In this document: positions 38,136 through 47,427 of the stretch, one piece after another | Layout: every line of letters starts with the position of its first letter | Numbering within the stretch: position 1 is the first letter of the stretch | Assembly (NCBI RefSeq): GCF_003443735.1 | Contig: NZ_CP031969.1 | Coordinates: forward strand, 930,001-994,000 | Direction of reading: 5' to 3' | Length of the DNA: 64,000 nucleotides | Source: Streptomyces sp. CC0208 | Lineage (GTDB): Bacteria > Actinomycetota > Actinomycetes > Streptomycetales > Streptomycetaceae | Notes under the pieces: generated by a model | Told to the model about the DNA's origin: nothing | The model's database searches: none | Seen by the model: only the letters and a program-made list of their open reading frames with translations | Made by a program: the position numbers and the translations under genes

Positions 38136-38770
38136 GCGGGCCGCCGGGCACAGTGACCCACGGCGGGCGGCTGCGTTTCGACGGCTGGATCGCCGGCCTG
38201 GGTACGGCGTCCGGGACCCGGGTCGTGCTGGGGCACTGGCCCCGGTCGCCGTTCGGGCCGTTCAGCGACGTGATGCTGGAGCGGCCGGACGGGGAACGGC
38301 TGCTGCTCGCTCCCACCCGGGAGACGGCGGATTTCGTCAGTGGCACCTACGTCTTCGACACGGTGCGTGTCCTCCCGGTCGGCGTGCGCGTCACCGGTGA
38401 CATCTGGAGCGTCACGGCAGGGCCGCTCGACCTGCGTTTCACCGCGGGCCGCCGACGGCTTCTGGGGCTGCTGCTGTGCGCGGTGCCCGGCGTGCTCGCC
38501 CGGCAGCCGGCCTGGTGCGCGCTCACCTCCCTTCCCGCCTCCGTGCTGCTGCCCGGCGTGCGCACGCGTGGCAGTGCGCGGGCGGGCCGCCGCGAGTGGT
38601 ACGGGGCCAGGGACCTGCGGCCCGTCCACGCGGTGTCGGGGCGTTTCGAGGGCGTCGACCTCGGGGCGGCGGCGCCCGTCGTCCCGCCCGTGCGCTTCGG
38701 GTTCGGGTCCGTGCCGAGGAACCCCTCGCTCACCCGCGTCACGACAACGGTGGACCTGCCCCCTGAGTGA
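38132..38770 (+). CDS. Hypothetical protein coupled to DUF2071
   Basis: This 212-aa protein starts at a GTG that overlaps the DUF2071 stop codon (GTGA). It has no signal peptide or obvious membrane helix apart from one weak hydrophobic stretch (RRLLGLLLCAVPGVLA, about residues 112-127). The front half is beta-rich (RFDGWIAGLGTASGTRVVLGHW). I recognise no family. The coupling indicates a function together with the DUF2071 protein. Confidence 0.72.
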   Translation: MSGPPGTVTHGGRLRFDGWIAGLGTASGTRVVLGHWPRSPFGPFSDVMLERPDGERLLLAPTRETADFVSGTYVFDTVRVLPVGVRVTGDIWSVTAGPLDLRFTAGRRRLLGLLLCAVPGVLARQPAWCALTSLPASVLLPGVRTRGSARAGRREWYGARDLRPVHAVSGRFEGVDLGAAAPVVPPVRFGFGSVPRNPSLTRVTTTVDLPPE

Positions 38771-38967
38771 CGACGTACGGGCAGGGGTACCCGGCCGTCC
38801 GGAGACGCACCACCACGTACCTCGACAGAGAGGCCGACCCTGAGTGAGGGCTCCGACGAGGAGGCCGGTCGCGCCGGTACGTGAGGATTAGCGGCACGCC
38901 AGTGGTTGACCGGCCCGGTCGAGGCACTCGGAGACGGTCACACGACTCCGGCAACCAGAGGGAAATC

Positions 38968-39540
38968 ATGAACACGACGGCACCGACCTCGCTCGACGGT
39001 CCGACGCGGCACAAACGGCTGGTGATCTATCTCAACGACCACCTGGCCGGCGCGACGGCAGGCGTCGAACTCGCAGGTCGTATGGCTCAGGAGCACAGTG
39101 GCTCGCCCTACGGCGAGACGCTGGAGACCCTCAGGAAGGAGGTCTCCCAGGACCGGCAGGCCCTGGTACGCCTCCTCGCCGACCTCGACGTACCCGTGCG
39201 GCGCTACAAGACGTACGGGGCGTGGCTGGGCGAGAAGGTCGCCCGGATGAAGCCCAACGGCCGCCTGTTGCGCCGCTCCGGCCTGGCCCTGCTGGTCGAG
39301 CTCGAAGCGCTGCGGCTGGGGGCACAGGGCAAGGCCTCGCTGTGGCGCGGGCTGCTCGCCGCGTCGGCACAGGACTCGCGTCTGGACGCCGACCGGCTGG
39401 AGGAGCTGCTGCGCAGGGCGGTGCGGCAGATCAAGACGTTGGACTCGCTGCATGCGCGGGCCGCCACGGCCCTGCTGTTTCCCGCGACGCGGCCGCACCC
39501 TGCGTCGACGCCCGCGGCGAGGACCAACACAGCCACCTGA
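38968..39540 (+). CDS. Conserved helical protein, ferritin-like pattern
   Basis: This 190-aa protein is almost entirely alpha-helical. The start region has KRLVIYLNDHLAGATAGVELAGRMAQEH, followed by LETLRKEVSQDRQALVRLL and LRRSGLALLVELEALRLGAQGK. The spacing of acidic and His residues resembles ferritin-like or DinB-like four-helix bundles found in stress islands, but I cannot confirm metal ligands. The ATG at 38968 has AGAGGGAAA upstream. It stands alone and is followed by a long palindrome and the convergent ABC transporter gene. Confidence 0.75.
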   Translation: MNTTAPTSLDGPTRHKRLVIYLNDHLAGATAGVELAGRMAQEHSGSPYGETLETLRKEVSQDRQALVRLLADLDVPVRRYKTYGAWLGEKVARMKPNGRLLRRSGLALLVELEALRLGAQGKASLWRGLLAASAQDSRLDADRLEELLRRAVRQIKTLDSLHARAATALLFPATRPHPASTPAARTNTAT

Positions 39541-39656
39541 ACTGCCGGTCTGCGCCCGTACGAGACGGGGTGCCGCGGGCGGCGCGGGAGTGCTCGCCCG
39601 GGCGGCGGAGACGGATCTCGCACGTCTGGCCCATTGTGTTTCTCCAAGGCATCCCT

Positions 39657-39688
39657 CTGGACCGCCAGTTGCGCAACTGGCGGTCCAG
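39657..39688. terminator. 32-bp perfect palindrome, likely bidirectional terminator
   Basis: The 16-base arm CTGGACCGCCAGTTGC is followed without a spacer by its exact reverse complement. It is the longest perfect palindrome I see in the window. A second palindrome CTCGACGTCGAG follows directly at 39689-39700. It lies between the stop codons of two convergent genes, so termination is plausible. The lack of a loop is unusual, and a protein-binding or recombination site is an alternative. Confidence 0.6.
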
Positions 39689-39804
39689 CTCGACGTCGAG
39701 CCCGTCGACCCCGACCGACGACGCCACCATCCTGCTGACCGGAGGGCGTGCGGGCCAAAGGCACCGGCTCACGTGCTGACACCGGGGCCGAGGCGGCCAT
39801 ACAC

Positions 39805-41715
39805 CTAGGCCACGGCCTCGCCCGCCGTCGCGATCTCCGGCATCCCGCCGCCGTCCTGTGCGGTGAACTGGGTCCGGTAGAGCTCCGCGTACCGGCCGTC
39901 GAGGGCGAGGAGTTCCTCGTGGGTGCCCCGCTCGGCGATCTGCCCGTCCTCGACCACCAGGATCAGGTCGGCCGTGCGGATCGTGGACAGACGGTGGGCG
40001 ATCACGATGGCTGTCCTGCCCTCCAGCGCCTCGGTGAGCGCCTCCTGGACGGCGGCCTCCGAGGTGTTGTCCAGGTGGGCGGTGGCCTCGTCGAGGATGA
40101 CGACCCGCTGGCGGGCCAGCAGCAGCCGGGCGATGGTCATGCGCTGGCGTTCACCGCCGGAGAGCCGGTAGCCCCGCTCGCCGACCACGGTGTCGAGGCC
40201 GTCGGGCAGGGACCGTACGAGCGTGTCCAGGCGGGAGCGGCGCAGGGCGTCCCACAGCTCGCTCTCGCTCGCCTCCGGGCGGGCCAGGAGCAGGTTGGCG
40301 CGGACGGTGTCGTGGAAGAGGTGGCCGTCCTGGGTGACCATGCCGAGGGTGGCGCGCAGGGAGCCGGCGGTCAGGTCGCGGACGTCGACGCCACCGATGC
40401 GGACGGCGCCCTCGTCGACGTCGTAGAGCCGCGGCAGCAGTTGCGCGACGGTGGACTTGCCGGCGCCGGACGAGCCGACGAGGGCGATCGTCTGGCCGGG
40501 TTCGGCGCGGAAGGAGACGCCGTGCAGGACCTCGGCGCCGCCGCGGGTGTCGAGGGAGGCGACTTCCTCAAGGGAGGCGAGGGAGACCTTGTCGGCGGAG
40601 GGGTAGCCGAAGCGGACGTCCTCGAACTCGACGGCGACCGGTCCTTCGGGAACCTCACGGGCGTCCGGTTTCTCCGCGATCAGCGGCTTCAGGTCGAGCA
40701 CCTCGAAGACCCGCTCGAAGCTGACCAGCGCGCTCATCACCTCGACACGGGCGCCGGCCAGGGCGGTGAGCGGGGCGTACATGCGGGTCAGGAGCAGGGC
40801 GAGGGAGACCACGGCACCGGGTTCCAGGCTGCCGCGCAGGGCGAACCAGCCGCCGAGGCCGTACACCAGGGCGAGGGCGAGGGCGGAGACCAGCGTCAGG
40901 GCGGTGATGAACACCGACTGGGCGGTGGCCGTGCGCACGCCGATGTCGGCCACCTGACGGGCGCGGGCCGCGAACTCCACGGACTCCTGCTCGGGGCGGC
41001 CGAAGAGCTTGACGAGGGTGGCGCCGGGTGCGGAGAAGCGCTCGGTCATGCGGGTGCCCATGGCCGCGTTCAGGGTGGCCGCCTCCCGCTGCATCCGGGC
41101 CATCCGGCTGCCCATGCGCCGGGCGGGGATCACGAACAGCGGGAGCAGCGCGAGCGCGAGCAGGGTGATCTGCCAGGACAGGGTGAGCATCACCACAAGG
41201 GTCAGCAGCAGGGTGACCAGGTTGCTGACCACGCCGGACAGCGTGTTGCTGAAGGCGCGCTGGGCGCCGATGACGTCGTTGTTGAGACGGGAGACGAGCG
41301 CTCCCGTACGAGTGCGTGTGAAGAACGCGACCGGCATGCGCTGCACATGATCGAACACAGCCGTGCGCAGATCGAGGATGAGTCCCTCCCCGAGCGAGGC
41401 CGACAGGCGTCGGGCGAGGATGCCGAGCGCCGCCTCGGCGACCGCAATGAGGGCGATGAGCAGGGCCAGACGTACGACCTTGCCCTCGTCGTCGCCCGAC
41501 ACGATCGCGTCCACGACGTTGCCCGCCAGTACGGGCGTGGCCACGGCCAGGAGCGCGGTCGCCACCCCGAGCACGACGAAACGGGCGATTCGGGTACGGT
41601 GCGGGCGGGCGAAGGCGCCGATGCGGCGCAGTGTCGCGCGGGCGAACGGGCGGCGTTCCTGCTCGGCGTTCATGACACTGTGCAGCTGTGTCCACGCTGT
41701 GGTCTCCATGCTCAT
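39805..41715 (-). CDS. ABC transporter, fused permease and ATPase
   Basis: This is a half-transporter of the exporter type, 636 aa. A six-helix membrane domain (about 40-340) with the intracellular loop phrase FFTRTRTGALVSRLNND is followed by the ATPase domain: Walker A GSSGAGKST, signature LSGGERQR, Walker B VVILDEAT and the switch HRLST. It would act as a homodimer. The region between membrane and ATPase domain carries an insertion (ASLEEVASLDTRGG). The ATG at 41715 has no strong ribosome binding site. It is divergent from a flippase-like gene. The substrate is unknown. Drug or lipid export is usual for the class. Confidence 0.92.
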   Translation of the reverse strand: MSMETTAWTQLHSVMNAEQERRPFARATLRRIGAFARPHRTRIARFVVLGVATALLAVATPVLAGNVVDAIVSGDDEGKVVRLALLIALIAVAEAALGILARRLSASLGEGLILDLRTAVFDHVQRMPVAFFTRTRTGALVSRLNNDVIGAQRAFSNTLSGVVSNLVTLLLTLVVMLTLSWQITLLALALLPLFVIPARRMGSRMARMQREAATLNAAMGTRMTERFSAPGATLVKLFGRPEQESVEFAARARQVADIGVRTATAQSVFITALTLVSALALALVYGLGGWFALRGSLEPGAVVSLALLLTRMYAPLTALAGARVEVMSALVSFERVFEVLDLKPLIAEKPDAREVPEGPVAVEFEDVRFGYPSADKVSLASLEEVASLDTRGGAEVLHGVSFRAEPGQTIALVGSSGAGKSTVAQLLPRLYDVDEGAVRIGGVDVRDLTAGSLRATLGMVTQDGHLFHDTVRANLLLARPEASESELWDALRRSRLDTLVRSLPDGLDTVVGERGYRLSGGERQRMTIARLLLARQRVVILDEATAHLDNTSEAAVQEALTEALEGRTAIVIAHRLSTIRTADLILVVEDGQIAERGTHEELLALDGRYAELYRTQFTAQDGGGMPEIATAGEAVA

Positions 41716-41787
41716 GGGAGAGAACGTACGACCTCAAGCGTTGTTGAGGTCAACGCCCGATCGTCAACCGCCCGACCGAAGGACTCG

Positions 41788-42837
41788 ATGACCGCACGTA
41801 AGACCCTGGTCCCGCTTCCGCAACCCGCCGTTGGCGCGGCGGGGAAAACCTCTCCTGGTGTGACTGCGGTAGCAGAACTCCCCCAGGGACGCCCTCCCCA
41901 GCGCCTCCCCGTCCGCCGTATCCGTCAGATCCTGTGTCTGGTCCCTCTCCTGCTGGTCACCGTCGTGGCGGTGCGGCACCGTTCCGTGCTCGTCGAGGGC
42001 TTCGGTCACCTGCGCAACGCCGAGTGGCCATGGCTCGCGGCGGCGACCGGTACCACCTGTCTGACGTGGGTGGCCGCCTCCTTCACCCGGCAGGGCGCCG
42101 TGGTGGCGCGGCTGCCCCGGCGGCGACTGCTGGCCACGCAGTTCGCGGCGGGCGCGGCCAACCATCTGCTGCCTACGGGCCTCGGCGCGGGCGCGGTCAA
42201 CCTGCGGTTCATGACCGTGTGCGGGGTTCCGCTCGCCCGCTCCTCGGCCGCGCTGGCCCTGTATCTGCTGGCGGAGTCGGTCGGCCGGCTCGCCCTGCTG
42301 ACCGTGCTCTTCGTGGCCTTCCCGGACGCGCTGCGGTTCGGCGCGCTGCTGCCCGACACGGCGGCCGGTCCGCTGCTGCTGGGCCTGGGCGCCGTCCTGG
42401 TGACGGCCGTGGGTGTCCTCGCCGGTGTCCGCCGGGTGCGGACGGCGGTGGGCTCCTTCCTGCGGACCGCCCTGTGCGAGGCCCGCTCGGTGCACGCCAT
42501 GCCGTCCCGGGCGTTCGCCCTGTGGGGCGGTTCGCTCGCCTTCCCGGCCCTCCAGGCGGCCGGTTTCGCCGCGGTGGGACAGGCGCTCGGGCTGCCGGTG
42601 GCGCCCGTGCACATGGCCGTCGCGTATCTGGCCGCGACCTGTGCGGTGGCCCTGGTGCCCACGCCGGGCGGAGTCGGCTCGGTGGAGGCGGCCCTGGTGG
42701 TGGCGCTGGTGGCGGCCGGCGGCCCAGTGGCCGTGGCCACGGCGGTGGTGCTCGCCTACCGGATCATCACGGTCTGGGTGCCGCTGGTGCCGGGGGCGCT
42801 GACGCTGGGTGCGCTGGTGCGGCTGAAGGTGATCTGA
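41788..42837 (+). CDS. Lysylphosphatidylglycerol synthase-type membrane protein
   Basis: This 349-aa protein has about eight membrane helices and matches the flippase (membrane) half of MprF/LPG synthases (UPF0104). Recognisable segments are FAAGAANHLLPTGLGAGAVN, with the NxLxPxGxG motif, and LVPTPGGVGSVEAALV near the end. There is no aminoacyl-transferase domain. The ATG at 41788 has GAAGGA upstream. A role in lipid translocation or in exporting lipid-linked sugars is inferred. The adjacent ABC exporter is divergent, so a joint role is possible but not shown. Confidence 0.87.
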   Translation: MTARKTLVPLPQPAVGAAGKTSPGVTAVAELPQGRPPQRLPVRRIRQILCLVPLLLVTVVAVRHRSVLVEGFGHLRNAEWPWLAAATGTTCLTWVAASFTRQGAVVARLPRRRLLATQFAAGAANHLLPTGLGAGAVNLRFMTVCGVPLARSSAALALYLLAESVGRLALLTVLFVAFPDALRFGALLPDTAAGPLLLGLGAVLVTAVGVLAGVRRVRTAVGSFLRTALCEARSVHAMPSRAFALWGGSLAFPALQAAGFAAVGQALGLPVAPVHMAVAYLAATCAVALVPTPGGVGSVEAALVVALVAAGGPVAVATAVVLAYRIITVWVPLVPGALTLGALVRLKVI

Positions 42838-42853
42838 CCGGCGGCCGGGTCGT

Positions 42854-44080
42854 TCACCGGTCGCCGAGCGTCACCCGCACGGGGCCGCCCTCGGGGTCGA
42901 CCAGGTGGGTCCACCGTGCGCTCAGGACAAGGGGCCGATAGGGAAGCGCCCTGGCCAGGCGTTGGCGGTGCAGCGTGCGGCCGTCCTGGGTGACCTGAAG
43001 GAGCGGGCGGGTCAGAGAGGCCGTGGTGCGCAGGAGGTACGGCAGACCGCTCTCGGCCGGGGTGACCCGGTTCGGGACGATCCAGCGCAGCGGCGGTCCC
43101 ACCGACAGGGGGACGCCCTCCGGGTGTTCGGCTCCGGCCAGCGTCTCCAGCACGGCACCGGCCACGTGTGCCCCCTCGCGGGCCGCGGTCGCCGCGCTCT
43201 CCACGGGGTGCAGCACACTGCCGACCGCGAACACGCCGGGCCGTGAGGTGCGCAGCGACCCGTCGACGGCCGGGCCCAGGGTGCCGGTGTCCAGGGTCAG
43301 GCCGCCGCGCCGGGCGAGTTCGTGATCGGGCACGAAGTCGCCGGTGAACACGACGGTGTCGCAGGGCAGTACGGCCGTTCTGCCGTCACGGTGCCGTACG
43401 CGGACGCCCGACAGCCGTGCGTGTCCGAGGAGTTCGGTGACCGTGGCGCCGGTGAGAAGCGGAATCCCTTGCCGGAGTCGGGCGTCGGCGGCGCGGGTGG
43501 GTGTGGTCCGGGCGCGCGGCAGGTCGGTGAGCATGGCGACGACCACCGCTCCGGCGGCCCGTACGGTGGCGGCGGCCGCGTAGGAGACGCCCTCGGCGCC
43601 GACCACGACCGCGCGCTCCCCGATGTGCTGTCCGTGGAGGTGCACGGCCTGCTGGAGTTCGCCCGTGGTGAGGACTCCGGCCGGGCGGGTGCCGGGGACG
43701 AGCCGTGCGGAGCGCGGGCGTTCGCGGGCACCGGTGGCCAGGACCACCGCCCGCGCCCGGATCGTCTCCGGTCCGCCCGGGCCGACGGTGTGCAGCGACA
43801 GCGGGCCCGCCCAGTCGAGGGCGGTGACTCCGGTGCGTACGACGGCTCCGGCGCGCTCGGCGGCCGTGACGAGGAGCCGGGCGTAGGCGGGGCCGGTCAG
43901 GTGCCGCGACCAGCTGCCGTAACCGCCGTGGGCACAGTGCCGCGGCACTCCTCCGGCCTGCTGTTCCCGGTCCAGGACCTCGACGTGGGCCACCTGAGCA
44001 TCAGCCAGCCGAGCGGCCGCCGCCAGCCCGGCGGGACCGGCACCGACGATCAGGACATCGACGTGGCGGTCGCCGGTCAT
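42854..44080 (-). CDS. FAD/NAD(P)-dependent oxidoreductase
   Basis: This 408-aa flavoprotein is of the pyridine-nucleotide-disulfide reductase-like class. The FAD Rossmann motif VGAGPAGLAAA lies near residue 13. ATGARERPR and a second dinucleotide region (ERAVVVGAEGVSYAAA) follow, and GVFAVGSVLHP marks the FAD end. It has no redox-active Cys pair. It is the last gene of the operon starting with glpK. Its ATG overlaps a TGA (ATGA) of a frame running through the tandem repeat upstream. It probably serves as the second subunit of a glycerol-3-phosphate-type dehydrogenase, by analogy to GlpB- or HcnB-like proteins. Confidence 0.85.
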   Translation of the reverse strand: MTGDRHVDVLIVGAGPAGLAAAARLADAQVAHVEVLDREQQAGGVPRHCAHGGYGSWSRHLTGPAYARLLVTAAERAGAVVRTGVTALDWAGPLSLHTVGPGGPETIRARAVVLATGARERPRSARLVPGTRPAGVLTTGELQQAVHLHGQHIGERAVVVGAEGVSYAAAATVRAAGAVVVAMLTDLPRARTTPTRAADARLRQGIPLLTGATVTELLGHARLSGVRVRHRDGRTAVLPCDTVVFTGDFVPDHELARRGGLTLDTGTLGPAVDGSLRTSRPGVFAVGSVLHPVESAATAAREGAHVAGAVLETLAGAEHPEGVPLSVGPPLRWIVPNRVTPAESGLPYLLRTTASLTRPLLQVTQDGRTLHRQRLARALPYRPLVLSARWTHLVDPEGGPVRVTLGDR

Positions 44081-44085
44081 GAGCG

Positions 44086-44409
44086 GCCCCTTTCACGCGG
44101 AGCGGGGGGCCGGACCTGCCCGCGCGGCGCCGCGGACTGGGCCTGCCCGCGTGGCGCCTGGGTCCGGGCGAGCCTGCGTGGCGCCGGGGGCCGGGGCCGC
44201 CCACGCCGCGACCAAGGCCGGACATCCCCGCGCGTCGCCCAAGACTGGACCCGCGCACGCGGCACCCTCGGCCAAGCCCACCCGCGCCCGGTCCAAGACC
44301 GGCCATCCCCGCGCGCCACCCACCACCCGACCTGCCTGCGGGACGCCCGGGGCCGGACCTGCCCCTGCCCCTCCCAAGACTGGACATCCCCGCGCGCCAC
44401 CGAAAGTCG
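44086..44409. repeat. 27-bp degenerate tandem repeat, about 12 units
   Basis: The gap between two operon genes is filled by a 27-bp repeat. The best-conserved copies (GACATCCCCGCGCG at 44221, GCCATCCCCGCGCG at 44302, GACATCCCCGCGCG at 44383) are spaced exactly 81 bp apart, three units each. Intermediate copies, such as GACCTGCCCGCGCGGCGC at 44113, fill the register. The units end in AAGACTG, AAGGCCG or similar. The unit of nine codons keeps every reading frame open, so each frame encodes a nonapeptide repeat. No start signal decides which, if any, is translated. Confidence 0.85.
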
Positions 44410-44453
44410 GCGTTCCCCCGTCGCCGCCCCCGCGAACGGCCCCCACCCCCCGC

Positions 44454-45875
44454 TCACTTCCGCGCCCCCTCGAACAACTCCCGCACCACGGCCCCGCAGT
44501 AGAACCCCTGGCACCGCCCTGCCCGGGCCCGGGTCCGGCGGCGGAGTCCGTCGAGGTCGGCCGGGGGGATCGGGCCCGTGAGGGCGTCGCGGATCTCGCC
44601 GCGGGTCACGCGCTCGCAGTGGCAGACGAGGGTGCCGTACTCCGGGTCTGCGGCGATGAGTTCGGGCCGCTGGTAGGGGCGCGGGAAGGCCTCGCCGAGG
44701 TTGGGCATGCGGATGGGGTCCAGGTCCGTGGCCGGGCCGAGGGCAAGGCCGGCCTCGGCGAGCAGGCTCGTCACGTGCGCGGCGATGGCCAGCGACGCGG
44801 TCAGTCCGGTCGATCGGATGCCGCCGACGGTGACGTGCGCCTGCTCGGGATGGGCCGAGATGCGGTAGTCCTCGTGCTCGGTGGCGGCGCGCAGGCCCGC
44901 GTAGACGGCGGTGACCTCCTCGTCGAGCAGGCCGGGGAGGATGCGGCGGCCCTTGTCGCGGAGTCCTTCCAGGCCGTCGGCGGTGGTCAAGGTGGCCCGC
45001 TTGTCGTCCAGGTCCTCGGCGGTGGGGCCGAGGAGGACGTTGCCGTACACGGTGGGAGCGACCAGAACGCCCTTGCCGAGTGCGGTGGGTACCGGCAGCA
45101 GAATGTGCCGTACGAGGTCGCGGGCGAACTTGTCGAAGACGAGGAGCTGGCCGCGGCGCGGGGCGACGCTGAAGTCGTCGTGGCCGAGGGCGCGGTCGAG
45201 GGTGTCGGCGTGCAGGCCGGCGGCGTTGACGAGCCAGCGGGTGCGCAGGGGGCCACGTGAGGTCGTCAGGTGGTGGGTGCCGTTCACGTGAGCGGCCTGC
45301 TCCACGCGGGCGTTGAGGTGCAGGTCGACTCCGTGCCGGACGGCCTGGGTGGCGTACGCCAGAGTCGTGGTCCAGGGACAGATGATGCTTTCGCCGGGCA
45401 CGTGCAGGGCGCCCAGCGCGCCGGGGCCGAGGTGCGGCTCGCGGTCGTAGAGCTCAGCGGGGCCGATCAGGCGGGTGTCCGTGCAGTCGTTGCGCTCGGC
45501 TTTCTCCGCCAGCCGGGGCAGCGCGGCGAGTTGCTCCTCGTCCCAGGCGACGAGGAGCGCGCCCACGGGTTCCACGGGGATGCCGGTCGCTGCCGCGTAC
45601 GCGGCGAGCAGCCTGGCGCCCTCGCGGACCAGGCGTGCCTCCAGGAAGCCGGGGGTGGCGTCGAAACCGGTGTGCAGGATGGCGGTGTTGGCCTTCGAGG
45701 AGCCCTGTCCCACGTCGGCCTCCGCCTCGACGAGCGCGATGCGCAGGTGCGGGTGGTGGGCGAGGCTCCGGGCGATCGCGCTGCCGACGACTCCGGCGCC
45801 GATGACCGTGATGTCGTAGGGCGGCGAGGGCAACGGCCCGTGCCGGGTGACCGCGCCGTGCGCAGGAGTCGTCAT
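44454..45875 (-). CDS. GlpA-like FAD dehydrogenase with C-terminal BFD domain
   Basis: This 473-aa flavoprotein has a DAO-type FAD domain (VIGAGVVGSAIA at the start, NAAGLHAD and GGIRSTGLTAS later). A C-terminal BFD-like [2Fe-2S] domain follows, with cysteines in CHCERVT and GRCQGFYCG. That combination is found in anaerobic GlpA and in related FAD dehydrogenases. The ATG at 45875 is preceded by a weak AGG. It lies between glpK and the second FAD oxidoreductase. It would oxidise glycerol-3-phosphate or a related polyol phosphate and pass electrons to the membrane. No GlpC-like anchor is seen. Confidence 0.88.
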   Translation of the reverse strand: MTTPAHGAVTRHGPLPSPPYDITVIGAGVVGSAIARSLAHHPHLRIALVEAEADVGQGSSKANTAILHTGFDATPGFLEARLVREGARLLAAYAAATGIPVEPVGALLVAWDEEQLAALPRLAEKAERNDCTDTRLIGPAELYDREPHLGPGALGALHVPGESIICPWTTTLAYATQAVRHGVDLHLNARVEQAAHVNGTHHLTTSRGPLRTRWLVNAAGLHADTLDRALGHDDFSVAPRRGQLLVFDKFARDLVRHILLPVPTALGKGVLVAPTVYGNVLLGPTAEDLDDKRATLTTADGLEGLRDKGRRILPGLLDEEVTAVYAGLRAATEHEDYRISAHPEQAHVTVGGIRSTGLTASLAIAAHVTSLLAEAGLALGPATDLDPIRMPNLGEAFPRPYQRPELIAADPEYGTLVCHCERVTRGEIRDALTGPIPPADLDGLRRRTRARAGRCQGFYCGAVVRELFEGARK

Positions 45876-45987
45876 GCGGGGGTGCCTGCGCACGGGAAGG
45901 AGCACGGCAGTGCCCGGAAGGGGCGCGGGGAACGGCGCGACCTGCCACGACGGCGCTGCGGACGAGCGAGCGCGGATCGCGCCCCCT

Positions 45988-47427
45988 TCATCCGTCCGCC
46001 CCTTCGAGAAGCGCGTTCACAGCGGCTTGGAACACGGCCAGTCGCTCCGCCGCTTCCTCGGACGACACCCTCGGTTCGTACACCGCGGCCGGTTTCCAGT
46101 CCGGCAGGACGTCCGTCACCTCCAGGCCGGGTTCCGCGCCGAGGCGGGCCAGGCTGCCCACGCCCAGCGCCGTCGCGTCCGGCAGTGCCGACACCTCCAC
46201 GGGGCGTTGCAGCAGGTCCGCCTGGGTCTGCATGAGGAGGGTGGAGCGAGTGAGGCCGCCGTCGACGCGCAGGGCGTCCAGCGGCGCGCCGAGTTCCGTG
46301 GCGGCGGCCTCGGCGAGCAGGACGACCTGTGCCGCCAGGCCTTCGCACAGTGCTCGCACCAACTGCCCGGGGCCGGTGCCCAGGCCGAGGCCGGTGAGGG
46401 AGCCCCGCAGGTCGCCCCGCCACCACGGGGCCGCGAGTCCGGCGAGGGCCGGGACGAAGGTGACCCCGCCGCTGTCGGGCACCGCACCTCCCACCGCGTC
46501 GAGGTCGGCTGCGCCCTTGATGACGCCCAGGTCGGTGAGCCAGCGGACCGCGGACGCGGCCGTGTACACCTGGCCGTCGAGGCAGTAGTCGGTCCGCCCG
46601 CCGAGCTGCCAGGCCACACAGCTCACCAGTCCCGCATCACCGCGCCGGGGCACGGTCCCGGTGTGCGCGAGCAGGAAAGCCCCCGTTCCGTAGGTGCACT
46701 TGGCGCCGCCGGGGGCCGTGACGCGCTGGGCGAGCAGGGCGGCCTGCTGGTCCACGGCCAGACCGGTGAGCGGGATCTCCGGGCCGAACGCCCTTGTCAC
46801 GCCGACCTGTCGGGCGTTGTCGACGACCTCGGGGAGCCGTTCGTCCGCGAGGCCGTACAGGTCGAGGGCGCGCTCCGACCACTGCGCGCGGTCCAGGTCG
46901 AGGAGCTGGGTACGGCCTGCGGTGGCGGCGTCCGTGACGAAGGCGCCGGTGAGCCGGTGGACGAGCCAGGCGTCACTGGTGGTGACGACGCCCTCTCGGG
47001 TGAGGTGCCGTCGTATCCAGGCCATCTTGGGCGCGGCGAAGTACGGGTCGAGCGGAAGCCCGGTCAGCGCACGCAACTCGTCTGCACACCAGGAGAGCTC
47101 GGAGCACACGGACTCCGCCCGCCGGTCCTGCCACACGAGCGCGTCGGTGAGCGGCCGGCCCGTCGTCGGGTCCCAGGCGAGCACGGTCTCGCCCTGGTTG
47201 GCGAGGCCCAGCGCGACCACCGCTTCGCCCGCCTCGGCCAGCGCCCGCGAACCGGCCTCGAGCACCGAGTCGTACAGCTGCGCGGGGTCGGCCTCGACCC
47301 GTCCGGCGGGCAGGTGGCGGGGGCGCACCTCGGCGAATCCGGTGCCGAGGACACCGCGTTCGGGACAGATCACCAGGGCCTTGGTGCCGGATGTGCCCTG
47401 ATCGACGGCGAGCACCGGACCGGTCAT
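45988..47427 (-). CDS. glpK: Glycerol kinase-like FGGY carbohydrate kinase
   Basis: This FGGY-family kinase phosphorylates glycerol or a similar polyol. The N-terminal ATP-fold signature DQGTSGTKAL is followed by ANQGETVLAWD, WQDRR and the substrate-binding DAWLVHRLTG. GAKCTYGTGAF carries the phosphate-binding loop, and DGGLTRSTLLMQ is the second FGGY signature. The length of 479 aa is normal. The ATG at 47427 has GGAGG 6 bases upstream. It heads the operon with the two FAD proteins. That context supports glycerol, although the closest substrate cannot be proven by eye. A 23-bp inverted repeat lies in its promoter region. Confidence 0.9.
   Translation of the reverse strand: MTGPVLAVDQGTSGTKALVICPERGVLGTGFAEVRPRHLPAGRVEADPAQLYDSVLEAGSRALAEAGEAVVALGLANQGETVLAWDPTTGRPLTDALVWQDRRAESVCSELSWCADELRALTGLPLDPYFAAPKMAWIRRHLTREGVVTTSDAWLVHRLTGAFVTDAATAGRTQLLDLDRAQWSERALDLYGLADERLPEVVDNARQVGVTRAFGPEIPLTGLAVDQQAALLAQRVTAPGGAKCTYGTGAFLLAHTGTVPRRGDAGLVSCVAWQLGGRTDYCLDGQVYTAASAVRWLTDLGVIKGAADLDAVGGAVPDSGGVTFVPALAGLAAPWWRGDLRGSLTGLGLGTGPGQLVRALCEGLAAQVVLLAEAAATELGAPLDALRVDGGLTRSTLLMQTQADLLQRPVEVSALPDATALGVGSLARLGAEPGLEVTDVLPDWKPAAVYEPRVSSEEAAERLAVFQAAVNALLEGADG

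Noticed and set aside
44077..44514. Minus-strand frame through the 27-bp repeat
   Set aside because: It starts inside the upstream gene and consists only of repeat translation. The ATGA overlap with the next gene is suggestive but not enough to call it a gene.
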